NCBI RefSeq assembly: GCF_900116405.1
Contig: NZ_FPAQ01000003.1
Coordinates: 62,001 to 126,000, forward strand
Length of the DNA stretch: 64,000 nucleotides
Reading direction: 5' to 3'
DNA from: Halomonas saccharevitans
Lineage (GTDB): Bacteria > Pseudomonadota > Gammaproteobacteria > Pseudomonadales > Halomonadaceae
Positions 53,256 to 62,224 of the stretch are shown here, in pieces. How positions within the stretch are numbered: position 1 is the stretch's first letter; the number at the start of each line of letters is the position of its first letter. A model generated the notes under the pieces. It made no database searches and was not told the origin of the DNA. It worked only from the letters and a program-made list of their open reading frames with translations. A program made the position numbers and the translations under genes.

Positions 53256-53287
53256 GGCGAGAGGCATCCGTGGCGCGACAAGCCTGC

Positions 53288-53995
53288 TCAGCGATAGGCG
53301 CCCTCGATGTCGGTGACGCGCAGGGCCCGGCGCCCCAGGCCGTCGTGCAGGTCGAGCATGCGCTCGAGCCAGCCGTGCACCGGGTCGGCGTTGGAGACCA
53401 GGTCGGCGCTGGAGACGCAGCGCGCCCACATGAAGTTGCCGAAGACCAGGTAGTCGGCGCCGGCCGGGGCGTCGCCGTCGAGGAAATCGCTCTCGCCGAG
53501 CTGGGCGCGCAGCGGCTCCAGGGCGGCATCGAGCTGGGCGAGCCCCTTGGCCGGGGAGTGGAACTCCTCGAGGGTGCGGCCGAAGCGCTTCTCGCGGGTC
53601 TCGCGGAAGTAGGCGCGGTCGTCGGGATGGATCGCGTTGAGCAGGTCCATGATGATGGTGCGCAGCATGGCCGGGGCCATCACCCGCTCGGCGTAGTGCT
53701 TGAAGAAGCGTCCGCGCGCCGCGGCGAGCCCCTCGCCGAGCAGCGGCGCCTCAGGATAGGCGCGATCCAGGTAGCGCAGGATCTCGTAGCTGTCGGTGAT
53801 CACCTCGTCGCCGTCGACCAGCACCGGTACCTTGTCATGCTCGGCGAAGGCCAGGGCCTCGGTGTCGTTGAAGCGCCAGGGCCGCGTCTGCACCTCGAGG
53901 CCCTTGTGGGCCAGGGCGTAGCGCACCCGCCAGCAGAAGGGTGAGAACCTCAGCTCCTCGTCAATGCCGCAGAGATCATAGAGCACCCGTGTCAT
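53288..53995 (-). CDS. Glutathione S-transferase family protein
   Basis: A 235-residue GST. The thioredoxin-like N-terminal domain has SPFCWRVRYALAHKGLEVQTRPWRF (Ser/Cys near the glutathione thiol) and KVPVLVDGDEVITDSYEILRYLD (glutathione-binding Ser-Asp-like segment). The helical C-terminal domain follows. The pattern is close to LigF/beta-etherase-like and uncharacterised GSTs. The start follows GAGGAGG. It is monocistronic; the substrate is unknown. Confidence 0.9.
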   Translation of the reverse strand: MTRVLYDLCGIDEELRFSPFCWRVRYALAHKGLEVQTRPWRFNDTEALAFAEHDKVPVLVDGDEVITDSYEILRYLDRAYPEAPLLGEGLAAARGRFFKHYAERVMAPAMLRTIIMDLLNAIHPDDRAYFRETREKRFGRTLEEFHSPAKGLAQLDAALEPLRAQLGESDFLDGDAPAGADYLVFGNFMWARCVSSADLVSNADPVHGWLERMLDLHDGLGRRALRVTDIEGAYR

Positions 53996-54333
53996 GCCGC
54001 CTCCTCAGTGTCGTGTTCAGGGTCCTCGATAGTGCCAGCCTTTGCGGCCACCGCCAACGCCGCGCGCACGCGGTAATCCGGCGACAGCGAGTTGCCCATT
54101 AGTCTAACGCCACGCCCACCTCGCGGCGTGGGCGAGACGCCCATGCGCGAGACAAACCATTGAATAGACAATCATTTCACGTGCCAAAAGCGAGGCTCAC
54201 GGGGCCAGCCTTATTGGTCATACCAATGTTCCAACAGTAGTCAGGGCCGCGACTTGGGCTTAAGGTCGCAGCCACAACACGCCCCGAGCGGGCACCCAAG
54301 ACTCCACCGTTCCCACGCGAAAGGAACTCCTCC
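53996..54333. other. Upstream region of the glycolate permease with GlcC-type operator
   Basis: 338 bp between the divergent GST and permease genes. It contains the GlcC-type dyad at 54213-54227 about 110 bp before the permease start. The left part is GC-rich with no supported gene. Confidence 0.65.
54213..54227. promoter_or_regulatory. GlcC-type operator before the glycolate/lactate permease
   Basis: ATTGGT-CAT-ACCAAT, an exact dyad with the TGGT-N3-ACCA core bound by FCD regulators of the GlcC/PdhR/LldR type. A related site occurs before glcD (57039). Confidence 0.65.
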
Positions 54334-56034
54334 ATGAACGAAACCTTACTCGCGCTGCTCGCCTTCGTGCCTCTGGTGCTGGCCGGCGTGCTGCTGATCG
54401 GCCTGCGTATGGCCGCTAGGGTCGCCATGCCCATCGTCTTCGTGGTCACCGCGCTGATCGGCCTGCTCGCCTGGCAGATGAGCTTCACTCGGGTTTTGGC
54501 CTCGACCCTGCAGGGCCTGATGCTGACCGTGGCGATCCTGTGGATCATTTTCGGCGCCATCCTGCTGCTCAACACCCTCAAGCACTCCGGGGGCATCACC
54601 GCCATCCGCAACGGCTTCTCGGGCATCAGCCCGGACCGCCGCGTGCAGGCGATCATCGTCGCCTGGTTGTTCGGCTGCTTCATCGAGGGCGCCTCGGGAT
54701 TCGGTACCCCGGCCGCCGTGGCCGCGCCGCTGATGGTAGCGCTCGGCTTCCCGGCGCTGGCCGCCGTGGTGGTGGGCATGATGATCCAGTCCACGCCGGT
54801 CTCCTTCGGCGCCGTGGGCACGCCGATCGTGGTGGGGGTCACCGGTGGCCTGGATCGCGCTGGCATCACCGAGACCCTCGACGCCGGCGGCTCCAGCTGG
54901 CTTGAGTACTTCCGCCTGATCGCCGGTGAGGTCGCGGTGATTCACGCCATCGTCGGCGTGCTGATGCCGCTGATCATGGTGGTGATCATGGTGCGCTTCT
55001 TCGGCGCCAACCGCTCCTGGAAGGAGGGGCTCTCCATCACTCCCTTCGCGCTCTTCGCCGGCATTTCCTTCGTGGTGCCCTACGCCCTGGCCGGCGTGCT
55101 GCTGGGGCCGGAATTCCCGTCGATGATCGGCGCCATGGTGGGCCTGGCCATCGTCGTGCCGGCGGCCCGTCGCGGCTTCCTGCTGCCCAAGGACACCTGG
55201 GACTTCCCGCCCTCCTCCGCCTGGCCGGATCAGTGGATCGGCAAGCTGGTGATCAAGACCGAAGACGTGGTGGGCAAGACCCCGATCACCACCTTCATGG
55301 GCTGGGTACCCTACGTGCTGCTGGCCGTCTTCCTGGTGGCCTCGCGCACCATCGAGCCGCTCAAGAGTGCGCTCACCTCCTTCGCCTTCGGCTGGAGCAA
55401 CATCCTCGGCGAAGCCGGCGTCTCCGGCAGCATTCAGCCGTTCTACCTGCCCGGCGGCATCCTGCTGGCGGTGGTGCTGGTCACCGCCGTGCTGCACCGT
55501 ATGCGCCTGGGTGAGCTCAAGGCGGCCTTCGGCGAATCCAGCCGCACCCTGCTGGGCGCCGGCTTCGTGCTGATCTTCACCATCCCCATGGTGCGCATCC
55601 TGATCAACTCGGGCGTCAACGGCGCCGACCTGGTCTCCATGCCGGTAGCCATGGCGCAGCTCGTCGCCAATGGAGTAGGCGATGTCTATCCGCTCTTCGC
55701 GCCGGCCGTGGGCGCCCTGGGGGCCTTCATCGCCGGGTCGAACACCGTCTCGAACCTGATGCTCTCCGACTTCCAGTTCAACGTCGCCCAGCAGCTCGGC
55801 GTCTCCACCGCCATGATGGTCGCCCTGCAGGCCGTGGGCGCCGCGGCGGGCAACATGATCGCCATCCACAACGTGGTTGCGGCCTCCGCTACCGTGGGCC
55901 TGCTCGGCCGCGAGGGTGAGACCATCCGCAAGACCATCCTGCCGACGCTCTATTATCTCGTCGCCGCCGGTGCGATCGGCCTGGTGGCCTTCTATGTGCT
56001 GGGCATCGGTGACCCGCTGCTGAGCCTGGGCTGA
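54334..56034 (+). CDS. glcA: Glycolate/lactate permease (LldP/GlcA family)
   Basis: A 566-residue membrane transporter with many helices. Family landmarks are [62 protein letters not shown] and [16 protein letters not shown]. LldP and GlcA are close paralogues and both carry lactate and glycolate. The glc context (glcC next door, glcDEF beyond it) favours glycolate. The gene is plus strand, followed by a strong terminator, and has a GlcC-type dyad upstream. If lactate were the cargo, an lldD gene would be expected nearby; none is present. Confidence 0.85.
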   Translation: MNETLLALLAFVPLVLAGVLLIGLRMAARVAMPIVFVVTALIGLLAWQMSFTRVLASTLQGLMLTVAILWIIFGAILLLNTLKHSGGITAIRNGFSGISPDRRVQAIIVAWLFGCFIEGASGFGTPAAVAAPLMVALGFPALAAVVVGMMIQSTPVSFGAVGTPIVVGVTGGLDRAGITETLDAGGSSWLEYFRLIAGEVAVIHAIVGVLMPLIMVVIMVRFFGANRSWKEGLSITPFALFAGISFVVPYALAGVLLGPEFPSMIGAMVGLAIVVPAARRGFLLPKDTWDFPPSSAWPDQWIGKLVIKTEDVVGKTPITTFMGWVPYVLLAVFLVASRTIEPLKSALTSFAFGWSNILGEAGVSGSIQPFYLPGGILLAVVLVTAVLHRMRLGELKAAFGESSRTLLGAGFVLIFTIPMVRILINSGVNGADLVSMPVAMAQLVANGVGDVYPLFAPAVGALGAFIAGSNTVSNLMLSDFQFNVAQQLGVSTAMMVALQAVGAAAGNMIAIHNVVAASATVGLLGREGETIRKTILPTLYYLVAAGAIGLVAFYVLGIGDPLLSLG

Positions 56035-56080
56035 TATCAGGCGAACCCGGCCACGCAGCAAACCGACGTGGCACAAGACG

Positions 56081-56120
56081 CACCGCCCCCACGGCCCGGC
56101 CGTGGGGGCGGTGCTTTTTT
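56081..56120 (+). terminator. Intrinsic terminator of the permease gene
   Basis: 15-bp perfect stem CACCGCCCCCACGGC/GCCGTGGGGGCGGTG, 3-base loop, then CTTTTTT. It is a strong rho-independent terminator. Confidence 0.92.
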
Positions 56121-56185
56121 GTGGGCGCTCTTTAAGCGTTCTTGTGAACGTTCTGTCGCTCGAGGCGCCCGACGCGGCCCCGCTA

Positions 56186-56962
56186 CTACCAGCCCTCCAG
56201 ACGCATGGCCGAGCGCTCCAGCCGCTGCTCCTCCGCCTCGATCTCGCCCAGCTGCTCGCCGATGCTCGAGAGGTGCTCCAGGGCGGCGCGCCGGGCGAGC
56301 TCCGGCTTGCCCTCGACCACCGCGCGATACAGCCGGGCGTGCTGGCGATTGATCATCTCGCGGGACCGAGGCCGGTGATAGAGATTCTTCACCGAGGCGA
56401 ACACCGAGCTCAGCAGCAGGTCCGTCAGGCTCTGCAGGGTATGGACCAGCACCGGATTGTGGGAGGCCTGGCAGATGGCCAGGTGGAAGCCGTGATCCAG
56501 GCGCGCCAGGCGCTCGGCATCGATCGTCTCGGCGCCCTCCGCGTAGTCGACCATCTCCTGGTAGCGGCGGGTGATCAGCACCCGGTCCGAGGCCGTGCCG
56601 CGGCTGGCCGCCAGGCTCGCCGACTCGCCCTCGAGCAGCGAGCGCACCTCCAGCAGGTCGAACAGGGTGCGCGGGTGATCGCGGAAGAGATGCATCAGCG
56701 GCGAGTCCAGCGGCGTCGCCACCAGCGAGGCGACCACCGAGCCCCGCCCCTGGCGGGTCTCGATGACGCCCTTGCTGCGCAGCGTCCTCAGCCCCTCACG
56801 CAGGGAGGCGCGCGACACCTGCAGGCGCTCGCTGAGCCGCCGCTCGGAAGGCAGCAGCTGGCCCGGACGGAACACGCCGTCGAGAATCAGCTCCTCGAGC
56901 CGGGCCGCGATGGCGTCGGGCGTGCGCGAGGTGATCCGCAGCTCTTCATGGTAACGGGGCAT
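56186..56962 (-). CDS. glcC: GntR-family glycolate regulator GlcC
   Basis: A 258-residue FCD regulator. Long segments read almost like the Escherichia coli GlcC: PLMHLFRDHPRTLFDLLEVR, LLEGESASLAASRGT, LDHGFHLAICQASHNPVL and SSVFASVKNLYHRPRS. The DNA-binding helix region is PSERRLSERLQVSRASLREGL. It is divergent from glcDEF and next to the permease, as expected of a glycolate-responsive activator. ATG 56962 follows GGAGAGCA; the upstream frame (to 57031) overlaps operator sequence. Confidence 0.94.
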   Translation of the reverse strand: MPRYHEELRITSRTPDAIAARLEELILDGVFRPGQLLPSERRLSERLQVSRASLREGLRTLRSKGVIETRQGRGSVVASLVATPLDSPLMHLFRDHPRTLFDLLEVRSLLEGESASLAASRGTASDRVLITRRYQEMVDYAEGAETIDAERLARLDHGFHLAICQASHNPVLVHTLQSLTDLLLSSVFASVKNLYHRPRSREMINRQHARLYRAVVEGKPELARRAALEHLSSIGEQLGEIEAEEQRLERSAMRLEGW

Positions 56963-57001
56963 GATCGTGCTCTCCGGGGATGCCAGGGCGAGCCTCGAGG
57001 G

Positions 57002-57030
57002 TGTATTGTGGAAAAGCTTTCCACAATACA
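57002..57030. promoter_or_regulatory. 29-bp palindrome in the glcC-glcD promoter region
   Basis: Perfect 13-bp arms TGTATTGTGGAAA/TTTCCACAATACA around AGC. It lies 40 bp before glcC and about 125 bp before glcD. It does not have the TGGT/ACCA form, so it may bind another regulator or form a cruciform. Confidence 0.6.
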
Positions 57031-57038
57031 ACTAACGA

Positions 57039-57051
57039 CTGGTCTGACCAG
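57039..57051. promoter_or_regulatory. GlcC-type operator before glcD
   Basis: CTGGTC-T-GACCAG, an exact dyad 9 bp to the right of the long palindrome and about 104 bp before the glcD start. Confidence 0.65.
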
Positions 57052-57154
57052 CAAACCAGACGCTGGACACGCCCACCATTAAGGCACAGATTGGTGCCAA
57101 ACAGGTCATGTGCCCGGCCCGGGTGGGCGATGGGCACGCAAGCGAGGAAGCCCC

Positions 57155-58654
57155 ATGAACATCCTCTACGACGAGCGGCTCGACGGCGAGCTGGCCCCTA
57201 CCGACAAGGCCGAGGTCCTGGCCGACCTGCAGCGCTCGGCGCCCGGCCTCACGCTGCTGCACCGCGAGGAGGACCTGCGTCCCTTCGAGTGCGACGGCCT
57301 CGCGGCCTATCGGGTGCTGCCGATGCTGGTGGCGCTGCCCGAGACCCTCGAGCAGGTCGAGACGCTGATGAAACGCTGCCGGGCGCTGGGCGTGCCGGTG
57401 GTCACCCGCGGCGCCGGCACCGGCCTCTCCGGCGGCGCGCTGCCGCTGGAGCAGGGCGTGCTGCTGGTGATGTCGCGCTTCAATCGCATCCTCGACGTCG
57501 ACCCGGATGCCCGCATCGCCCGCCTCCAGCCGGGCGTGCGCAACCTGGCCATCTCGGAGGCGGCGGCGCCCTACGGCCTCTACTACGCCCCCGACCCTTC
57601 GTCGCAGATCGCCTGTTCGATCGGCGGCAACGTCGCCGAGAACGCCGGCGGCGTGCACTGCCTGAAGTATGGGCTGACCGTGCACAACGTGATGAAGGTG
57701 GAGGTGATCACCATCGAGGGCGAGCGCATGACGCTGGGCAGCGAGGCGCTGGACGCCCCCGGCCTCGACCTGCTGGCGCTGTTCACCGGCTCCGAGGGCA
57801 TGCTCGGCGTGGTCACCGAGATCACCGTCAAGCTGCTGCCCAAGCCCGAGACCGCCAAGGTGCTGATGGCGAGCTTCGACGACGTCGAGAAGGCCGGCCG
57901 AGCGGTCGGCGACATCATCGCCGCGGGCATCATCCCCGGCGGGCTCGAGATGATGGACAAACTCGCCATCCGCGCCGCCGAGGATTTCGTCAAGGCCGGC
58001 TACCCCGTCGAGGCCGAGGCCATCCTGCTCTGCGAGCTCGACGGCGTGGAGGCCGACGTCGACGATGACTGCGCCACGGTGCGCACGGTGCTCGAGAAGG
58101 CCGGCGCCACCGATATCCGCCAGGCCCGCGACGAGGCCGAGCGCGCGCTGTTCTGGGCAGGACGCAAGAACGCCTTCCCGGCGGTGGGGCGCATGTCGCC
58201 CGACTACTACTGCATGGACGGCACCATCCCCCGTCGCGAACTGCCGCGGGTGCTCAAGGGCATCGCCGAGCTCTCCGAGGCGTATGGCCTGCGCGTCGCC
58301 AACGTCTTCCACGCCGGCGACGGCAACATGCACCCGCTGATCCTCTTCGATGCCAACCGCGAAGGCGAGCTCGAGCAGGCCGAGGCCTTCGGCGGCAAGA
58401 TCCTCGAGCTGTGCGTCGAGGCGGGCGGCTCGATCACCGGCGAGCACGGGGTGGGCCGCGAGAAGATCAACCAGATGTGCGCCCAGTTCGCGCCGAGCGA
58501 GCTGACCGTCTTCCATGCGGTGAAGGCCGCCTTCGATCCCGGCCGCCTGCTCAACCCGGGCAAGAACATCCCGACGCTGGCCCGCTGTGCCGAATTCGGC
58601 GCCATGCACGTCCATAACAACGAGCTCCCGCACCCCGAGCTGCCCCGATTCTGA
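57155..58654 (+). CDS. glcD: Glycolate oxidase subunit GlcD
   Basis: A 499-residue FAD enzyme subunit. The PCMH FAD-binding domain has VVTRGAGTGLSGGALPL and PDPSSQIACSIGGNVAENAGGVHCLKYG; the C-terminal domain has NVFHAGDGNMHPLI and GSITGEHGVGREK, the metal-site and substrate motifs of the GlcD/D-lactate dehydrogenase group. It oxidises glycolate (or D-lactate) to glyoxylate (or pyruvate) with GlcE and GlcF. ATG 57155 has GAGGAAG upstream. Confidence 0.96.
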   Translation: MNILYDERLDGELAPTDKAEVLADLQRSAPGLTLLHREEDLRPFECDGLAAYRVLPMLVALPETLEQVETLMKRCRALGVPVVTRGAGTGLSGGALPLEQGVLLVMSRFNRILDVDPDARIARLQPGVRNLAISEAAAPYGLYYAPDPSSQIACSIGGNVAENAGGVHCLKYGLTVHNVMKVEVITIEGERMTLGSEALDAPGLDLLALFTGSEGMLGVVTEITVKLLPKPETAKVLMASFDDVEKAGRAVGDIIAAGIIPGGLEMMDKLAIRAAEDFVKAGYPVEAEAILLCELDGVEADVDDDCATVRTVLEKAGATDIRQARDEAERALFWAGRKNAFPAVGRMSPDYYCMDGTIPRRELPRVLKGIAELSEAYGLRVANVFHAGDGNMHPLILFDANREGELEQAEAFGGKILELCVEAGGSITGEHGVGREKINQMCAQFAPSELTVFHAVKAAFDPGRLLNPGKNIPTLARCAEFGAMHVHNNELPHPELPRF

Positions 58655-58663
58655 GGATTTCCC

Positions 58664-59767
58664 ATGGCCGAGACACGCCCCACATCGACCGATCAGGACA
58701 TCAGCGAGGCGCTTGGCGAGCGCGTGCGCCGGGCCGCCGAGGCGGGCACCCCGCTGCGCATCGTCGGCGGTGACACCAAGGCCTTCTATGGTCGGCCCGT
58801 CGAGGGCGAGACGCTCTCGACCCGGGAACACCGCGGCATCACCTCCTACGACCCGGTAGAGCTGATCGTTTCGGTGCGCGCCGGTACGCGGCTGGCCGAG
58901 CTCGAGGCTGCCCTGGCCGAGCAGGGCCAGATGCTCGGCTGCGAGCCGCCCTACTTCGGCGCAAACGCCACCGTGGGCGGCATGGTCGCCACCGGCCTCT
59001 CCGGCCCGCGCCGCCCCTGGGCCGGCAGCGTGCGCGACTTCGTGCTGGGCATCCGCCTGATCACCCAGGACGGGCAGCAGCAGCGCTTCGGCGGCGAGGT
59101 GATGAAGAACGTCGCCGGCTATGACCTGTCGCGGCTGATGGTCGGCGCTCAGGGCACCCTGGGGCTGGTCACCGAGGTATCGCTCAAGGTGCTGCCACGC
59201 CCCGGCGCCCGCCACAGCCTGCGCCTGGAGATGCCCCGGGCCGAGGCCATGGCGAGGCTCGCCGAGTGGGGCCGCTCACCGCTACCCCTCACCGCCGCCG
59301 CCTGGCACGAGGGCGCCCTGCACCTGCGCCTGGAGGGCGGGCCGAGCTCGGTGGCCGCCACCCGCGAGCGGCTGGGCGGCGACGACCTGGACGACAGCTT
59401 CTGGGAAGCGCTGCGCGAGCAGCGCCTGGGCTTCTTCTCCCGCGATGACGCGCGCCCCCTGTGGCGCCTCTCGCTGCCCCACAACACCCCGTCGCTGGAC
59501 CTGCCCGGCGTCGCCGAGGCGGACCTGCTCTACGACTGGGGCGGCACCCAGCGCTGGCTGCGCAGCGACCTAGACGCGGACATCCTGCGCGAAGCCTGTG
59601 CCCGCGCCGGCGGCCACGCGACCTGCCTCGGTGCCCGCGAGGGCGCGGGCCAGGCCGACCCCTTCATGCCACTGGAGCCCGTGGTGGAGAAGTACCACCG
59701 CGCCCTGAAGGCCCAGCTGGACCCGAAGGGCATCTTCAACCCTGGCCGACTCTACGCGGCGATCTGA
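58664..59767 (+). CDS. glcE: Glycolate oxidase subunit GlcE
   Basis: A 367-residue FAD-binding subunit with a PCMH domain ([64 protein letters not shown]). It lacks the GlcD-type catalytic C-terminus, as is normal for GlcE. The C-terminal [14 protein letters not shown] is conserved. It starts 9 bp after glcD and is followed 21 bp later by glcF. Confidence 0.96.
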   Translation: MAETRPTSTDQDISEALGERVRRAAEAGTPLRIVGGDTKAFYGRPVEGETLSTREHRGITSYDPVELIVSVRAGTRLAELEAALAEQGQMLGCEPPYFGANATVGGMVATGLSGPRRPWAGSVRDFVLGIRLITQDGQQQRFGGEVMKNVAGYDLSRLMVGAQGTLGLVTEVSLKVLPRPGARHSLRLEMPRAEAMARLAEWGRSPLPLTAAAWHEGALHLRLEGGPSSVAATRERLGGDDLDDSFWEALREQRLGFFSRDDARPLWRLSLPHNTPSLDLPGVAEADLLYDWGGTQRWLRSDLDADILREACARAGGHATCLGAREGAGQADPFMPLEPVVEKYHRALKAQLDPKGIFNPGRLYAAI

Positions 59768-59788
59768 GACCTGAAGGGGAAGCCCGAG

Positions 59789-61033
59789 ATGCAGACGCAC
59801 TTTACCGAGGAAGACCTCCAGAAGCCCCATATCCGCGAGGCCGACCGGGTCCTGCGCACTTGCGTGCACTGCGGCTTCTGCAACGCCACCTGCCCCACCT
59901 ACCAGCTGCTGGGCGACGAGCGCGACGGCCCCCGCGGGCGCATCTACCTGATGAAGGAGATGCTCGAGAGCCGCGACGACGACCACCAGGTCACCGAGGA
60001 AACTCGGCTACACCTCGACCGCTGCCTCACCTGCCGCAACTGTGAGACCACCTGCCCCTCCGGAGTGGAGTACCACAGGCTGCTCGACATCGGCCGCGCC
60101 GAGATCGAGCGCCGGGTGCCGCGCCGGCCCGCCGACCGCGCCCTGCGCCTCGGGCTGCGCAAGGCGCTGGTCGAGCCCGGGCGCTTCAAGGCGCTGCTCA
60201 AGCTGGGCCAGACCTTCCGCCCGCTGGTGCCCGGCGCGCTGGCCAGCAAGATGCCGCCGGCCCCGGTGGATGCCGGCATGCGCCCCGAGGGCAAGCGCCA
60301 CCCGCGCCAGATGCTGATCCTCGAGGGCTGCGTGCAGCCCGGCCTCTCGCCAAACACCAACGCCGCCACCGCCAGGGTGCTCGACCGCCTCGGCATCGGC
60401 CTGACGCCGGCGCCGGAGGCCGGTTGCTGCGGCGCCATCGACTACCACCTCAACGCCCAGGAGGCCGGGCGAGCGCGCATGCGCGCCAACATCGACGCCT
60501 GGTGGCCGCATATCGAACCGGCGAGCGGGGCCGGCGTGGAAGCCATCGTGCAGACGGCCAGCGGCTGCGGGGCGATGGTCAAGGAGTACGCCGAGGTGCT
60601 TGCCGACGACCCCGACTACGCCGAGAAGGCGACGCGCATCAGCGCCCTGACCAAGGATCTCGTGGAGGTGCTGCGGGATGAAGACCTCGCCACTCTGGAG
60701 GTGAAGGAGAGCCGGCGGCTCGCCTTCCACTGCCCCTGCACCCTGCAGCACGCGCAGAAGCTCAGCGGCGCCGTGGAGCAGGTGCTGCGCAGGCTCGGCT
60801 TCACCCTCACCCCCGTTCAGGACGCCCACCTCTGCTGCGGCTCGGCCGGCACCTACTCCGTCACCCAGCCGGCGCTCGCCACCGAGCTGCGCGACAACAA
60901 ACTCGATGCGCTGGAGGCCGGTCACCCCGAGGTGATCGTCACGGCCAACATCGGTTGCCAGACCCACCTGGCCGGCGCCAACCGCACCCCGGTGCGCCAC
61001 TGGATCGAGATCGTCGACGAGGCCCTCGCATGA
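59789..61033 (+). CDS. glcF: Glycolate oxidase iron-sulfur subunit GlcF
   Basis: A 414-residue subunit. Two 4Fe-4S ferredoxin motifs are visible ([15 protein letters not shown] and [14 protein letters not shown]), followed by two CCG domains with [12 protein letters not shown] and [12 protein letters not shown]. It carries electrons from GlcDE to the respiratory chain. Its 3' end (60956-61026) is duplicated directly after the stop codon. The start follows GAAGGGGAAG-type sequence. Confidence 0.96.
   Translation: MQTHFTEEDLQKPHIREADRVLRTCVHCGFCNATCPTYQLLGDERDGPRGRIYLMKEMLESRDDDHQVTEETRLHLDRCLTCRNCETTCPSGVEYHRLLDIGRAEIERRVPRRPADRALRLGLRKALVEPGRFKALLKLGQTFRPLVPGALASKMPPAPVDAGMRPEGKRHPRQMLILEGCVQPGLSPNTNAATARVLDRLGIGLTPAPEAGCCGAIDYHLNAQEAGRARMRANIDAWWPHIEPASGAGVEAIVQTASGCGAMVKEYAEVLADDPDYAEKATRISALTKDLVEVLRDEDLATLEVKESRRLAFHCPCTLQHAQKLSGAVEQVLRRLGFTLTPVQDAHLCCGSAGTYSVTQPALATELRDNKLDALEAGHPEVIVTANIGCQTHLAGANRTPVRHWIEIVDEALA
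60956..61026 (+). repeat. Direct repeat copy A (3' end of glcF)
   Basis: 71 bp identical to 61063-61133 with a 107-bp period. This copy encodes the last residues of GlcF ([16 protein letters not shown] and on to EAL). Confidence 0.95.
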
Positions 61034-61140
61034 CGCATCGTCACCGCGCTAACACATTCAGCTGCCAGACCCACCTGGCCGGCGCCAACCGCACCCCGGT
61101 GCGCCACTGGATCGAGATCGTCGACGAGGCCCTGGAGTGA
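61030..61140 (+). other. Duplication-derived 36-codon frame overlapping the glcF stop
   Basis: An ATG overlapping the glcF stop (ATGA) opens a 36-residue frame that reads [11 protein letters not shown] and then the same C-terminal sequence as GlcF ([16 protein letters not shown]...), ending in TGA. The frame matches because the 71-bp copy was inserted in phase. It is best read as a tandem-duplication scar; expression as a micropeptide is possible but unsupported. Confidence 0.55.
61063..61133 (+). repeat. Direct repeat copy B
   Basis: Exact copy of 60956-61026. The absence of any mismatch suggests a recent event or gene conversion. Confidence 0.95.
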
Positions 61141-61265
61141 TCGAGACGAGATGACGTCGTTGCGTTCGACGGGGCCGTGGTCGCCAAGAAATCCTTTCTC
61201 CCCCCGGGCCCGGGCTCGGGGATTCTCTGCACTATCCCAACCAAATCCAAATCAAGGAGCATGCT

Positions 61266-61667
61266 ATGCAGACCAAAGCCATTCTCGGACTCGCAGAGGT
61301 CAACGCCATTCTCGACGCCGCCCAACAGGCAGCCGAGGCCAACGGCTGGCAGGTGACCGTGGCCGTCACCGACGACAGCGGCGAATTGCTCGGCCTGCGA
61401 CGCCTTGACGGCGCGGCACCGATGACCGCCATGATCAGCGCCCAGAAGGCCCGCACCGCAGCGCTCAGCCACAAGGAGACCCAGGTCTTCGAGCGCATGA
61501 TCAATGAGGGCCGCACCGCCTTTCTCTCCGCCCCCCTCGAGGGGCTGCTGGAAGGCGGCGTGCCGGTGGTCGTCGACGGTCGAGTGATCGGTGCCGTGGG
61601 CATCTCCGGCGTCAAGTCGGATCAGGACGCCCAGGTGGCCAAGGCCGCAGTCGCCGCCATCGGCTGA
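61266..61667 (+). CDS. glcG: GlcG/HbpS heme-binding-family protein
   Basis: A 133-residue protein of the GlcG/HbpS family (LGLAEVNAILDAAQQAAEANGW, VTVAVTDDSGELLGLRRLDGA, GVPVVVDGRVIGAVGISGV). It is conserved at the end of glc operons, though its exact role in glycolate use is not established; HbpS relatives bind haem. The start follows AAGGAG. It lies 126 bp after the repeat scar and is followed by a terminator. Confidence 0.92.
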   Translation: MQTKAILGLAEVNAILDAAQQAAEANGWQVTVAVTDDSGELLGLRRLDGAAPMTAMISAQKARTAALSHKETQVFERMINEGRTAFLSAPLEGLLEGGVPVVVDGRVIGAVGISGVKSDQDAQVAKAAVAAIG

Positions 61668-61691
61668 CCGCTGCCCGCCCCGCCCTTCTCG

Positions 61692-61713
61692 AGGCCCCGC
61701 CATGGCGGGGCCT
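61692..61713 (+). terminator. Terminator of the glc operon
   Basis: AGGCCCCGCC-AT-GGCGGGGCCT followed by TCTT, 25 bp past the glcG stop. Confidence 0.8.
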
Positions 61714-61823
61714 TCTTGATGCGGGCCGCCCTGGGCCGGTGGGACGTAGAACTCATCCCGGGCGTGGTCCAGACTGATACCATTTCCACTCGGGTCGACG
61801 CTCCGGGCGTCTCGGAGGAGCTC

Positions 61824-62090
61824 ATGGCTGGTGGATGGTCGAAGGATGGTGCCGTCCAGGAGCAGATCGACAGCACCGTCGAGGATGCCCTGGCACGTTC
61901 GCGACAGCAGTTGCCGGACGGCGAGAGTGCCGAGCACTGCGACGAGTGCGGGGAACCGATCCCCCAGGCGCGCCGCGACGCGATCCGCGGGGTGCGCTTC
62001 TGCATCGGGTGCCAGGCAGAGCGAGACAAGCGGCAAGGCCCGGCCGCCGGATACAACCGCCGCGGCAGCAAGGACAGCCAGCTGCGCTGA
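61824..62090 (+). CDS. DksA/TraR-type zinc-finger protein (YbiI-like)
   Basis: An 88-residue small protein with a C4 zinc finger, CDECGEPIPQARRDAIRGVRFCIGCQ, preceded by a short helical N-terminus. This fits the YbiI/TraR branch of the DksA superfamily, which may bind RNA polymerase through the secondary channel. It lacks the long coiled coil of DksA. ATG 61824 follows GGAGGAG; an upstream frame to 61716 overlaps the terminator. Confidence 0.9.
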   Translation: MAGGWSKDGAVQEQIDSTVEDALARSRQQLPDGESAEHCDECGEPIPQARRDAIRGVRFCIGCQAERDKRQGPAAGYNRRGSKDSQLR

Positions 62091-62224
62091 CGCGCCACGG
62101 CCTGCCCGCTCCCGCCGGATGCGAGGCGCCACTCGGGACGCCCCTTCCGCCGCGGCGTTGCATCATGCGTGGCTCGACCCCATGGTAGACTGCAACCATT
62201 TCCTAGGCGGGAGCCCCGGCACAC

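Noticed and set aside
54334..56034. Calling the permease a dedicated L-lactate importer
   Set aside because: No lactate dehydrogenase (lldD) is nearby, and the adjacent regulator reads as GlcC rather than LldR; glycolate is the better supported substrate.
60955..61140. 61-residue frame from 60955
   Set aside because: The part before 61030 is the wrong frame of glcF; only the duplication-derived frame from 61030 is meaningful.
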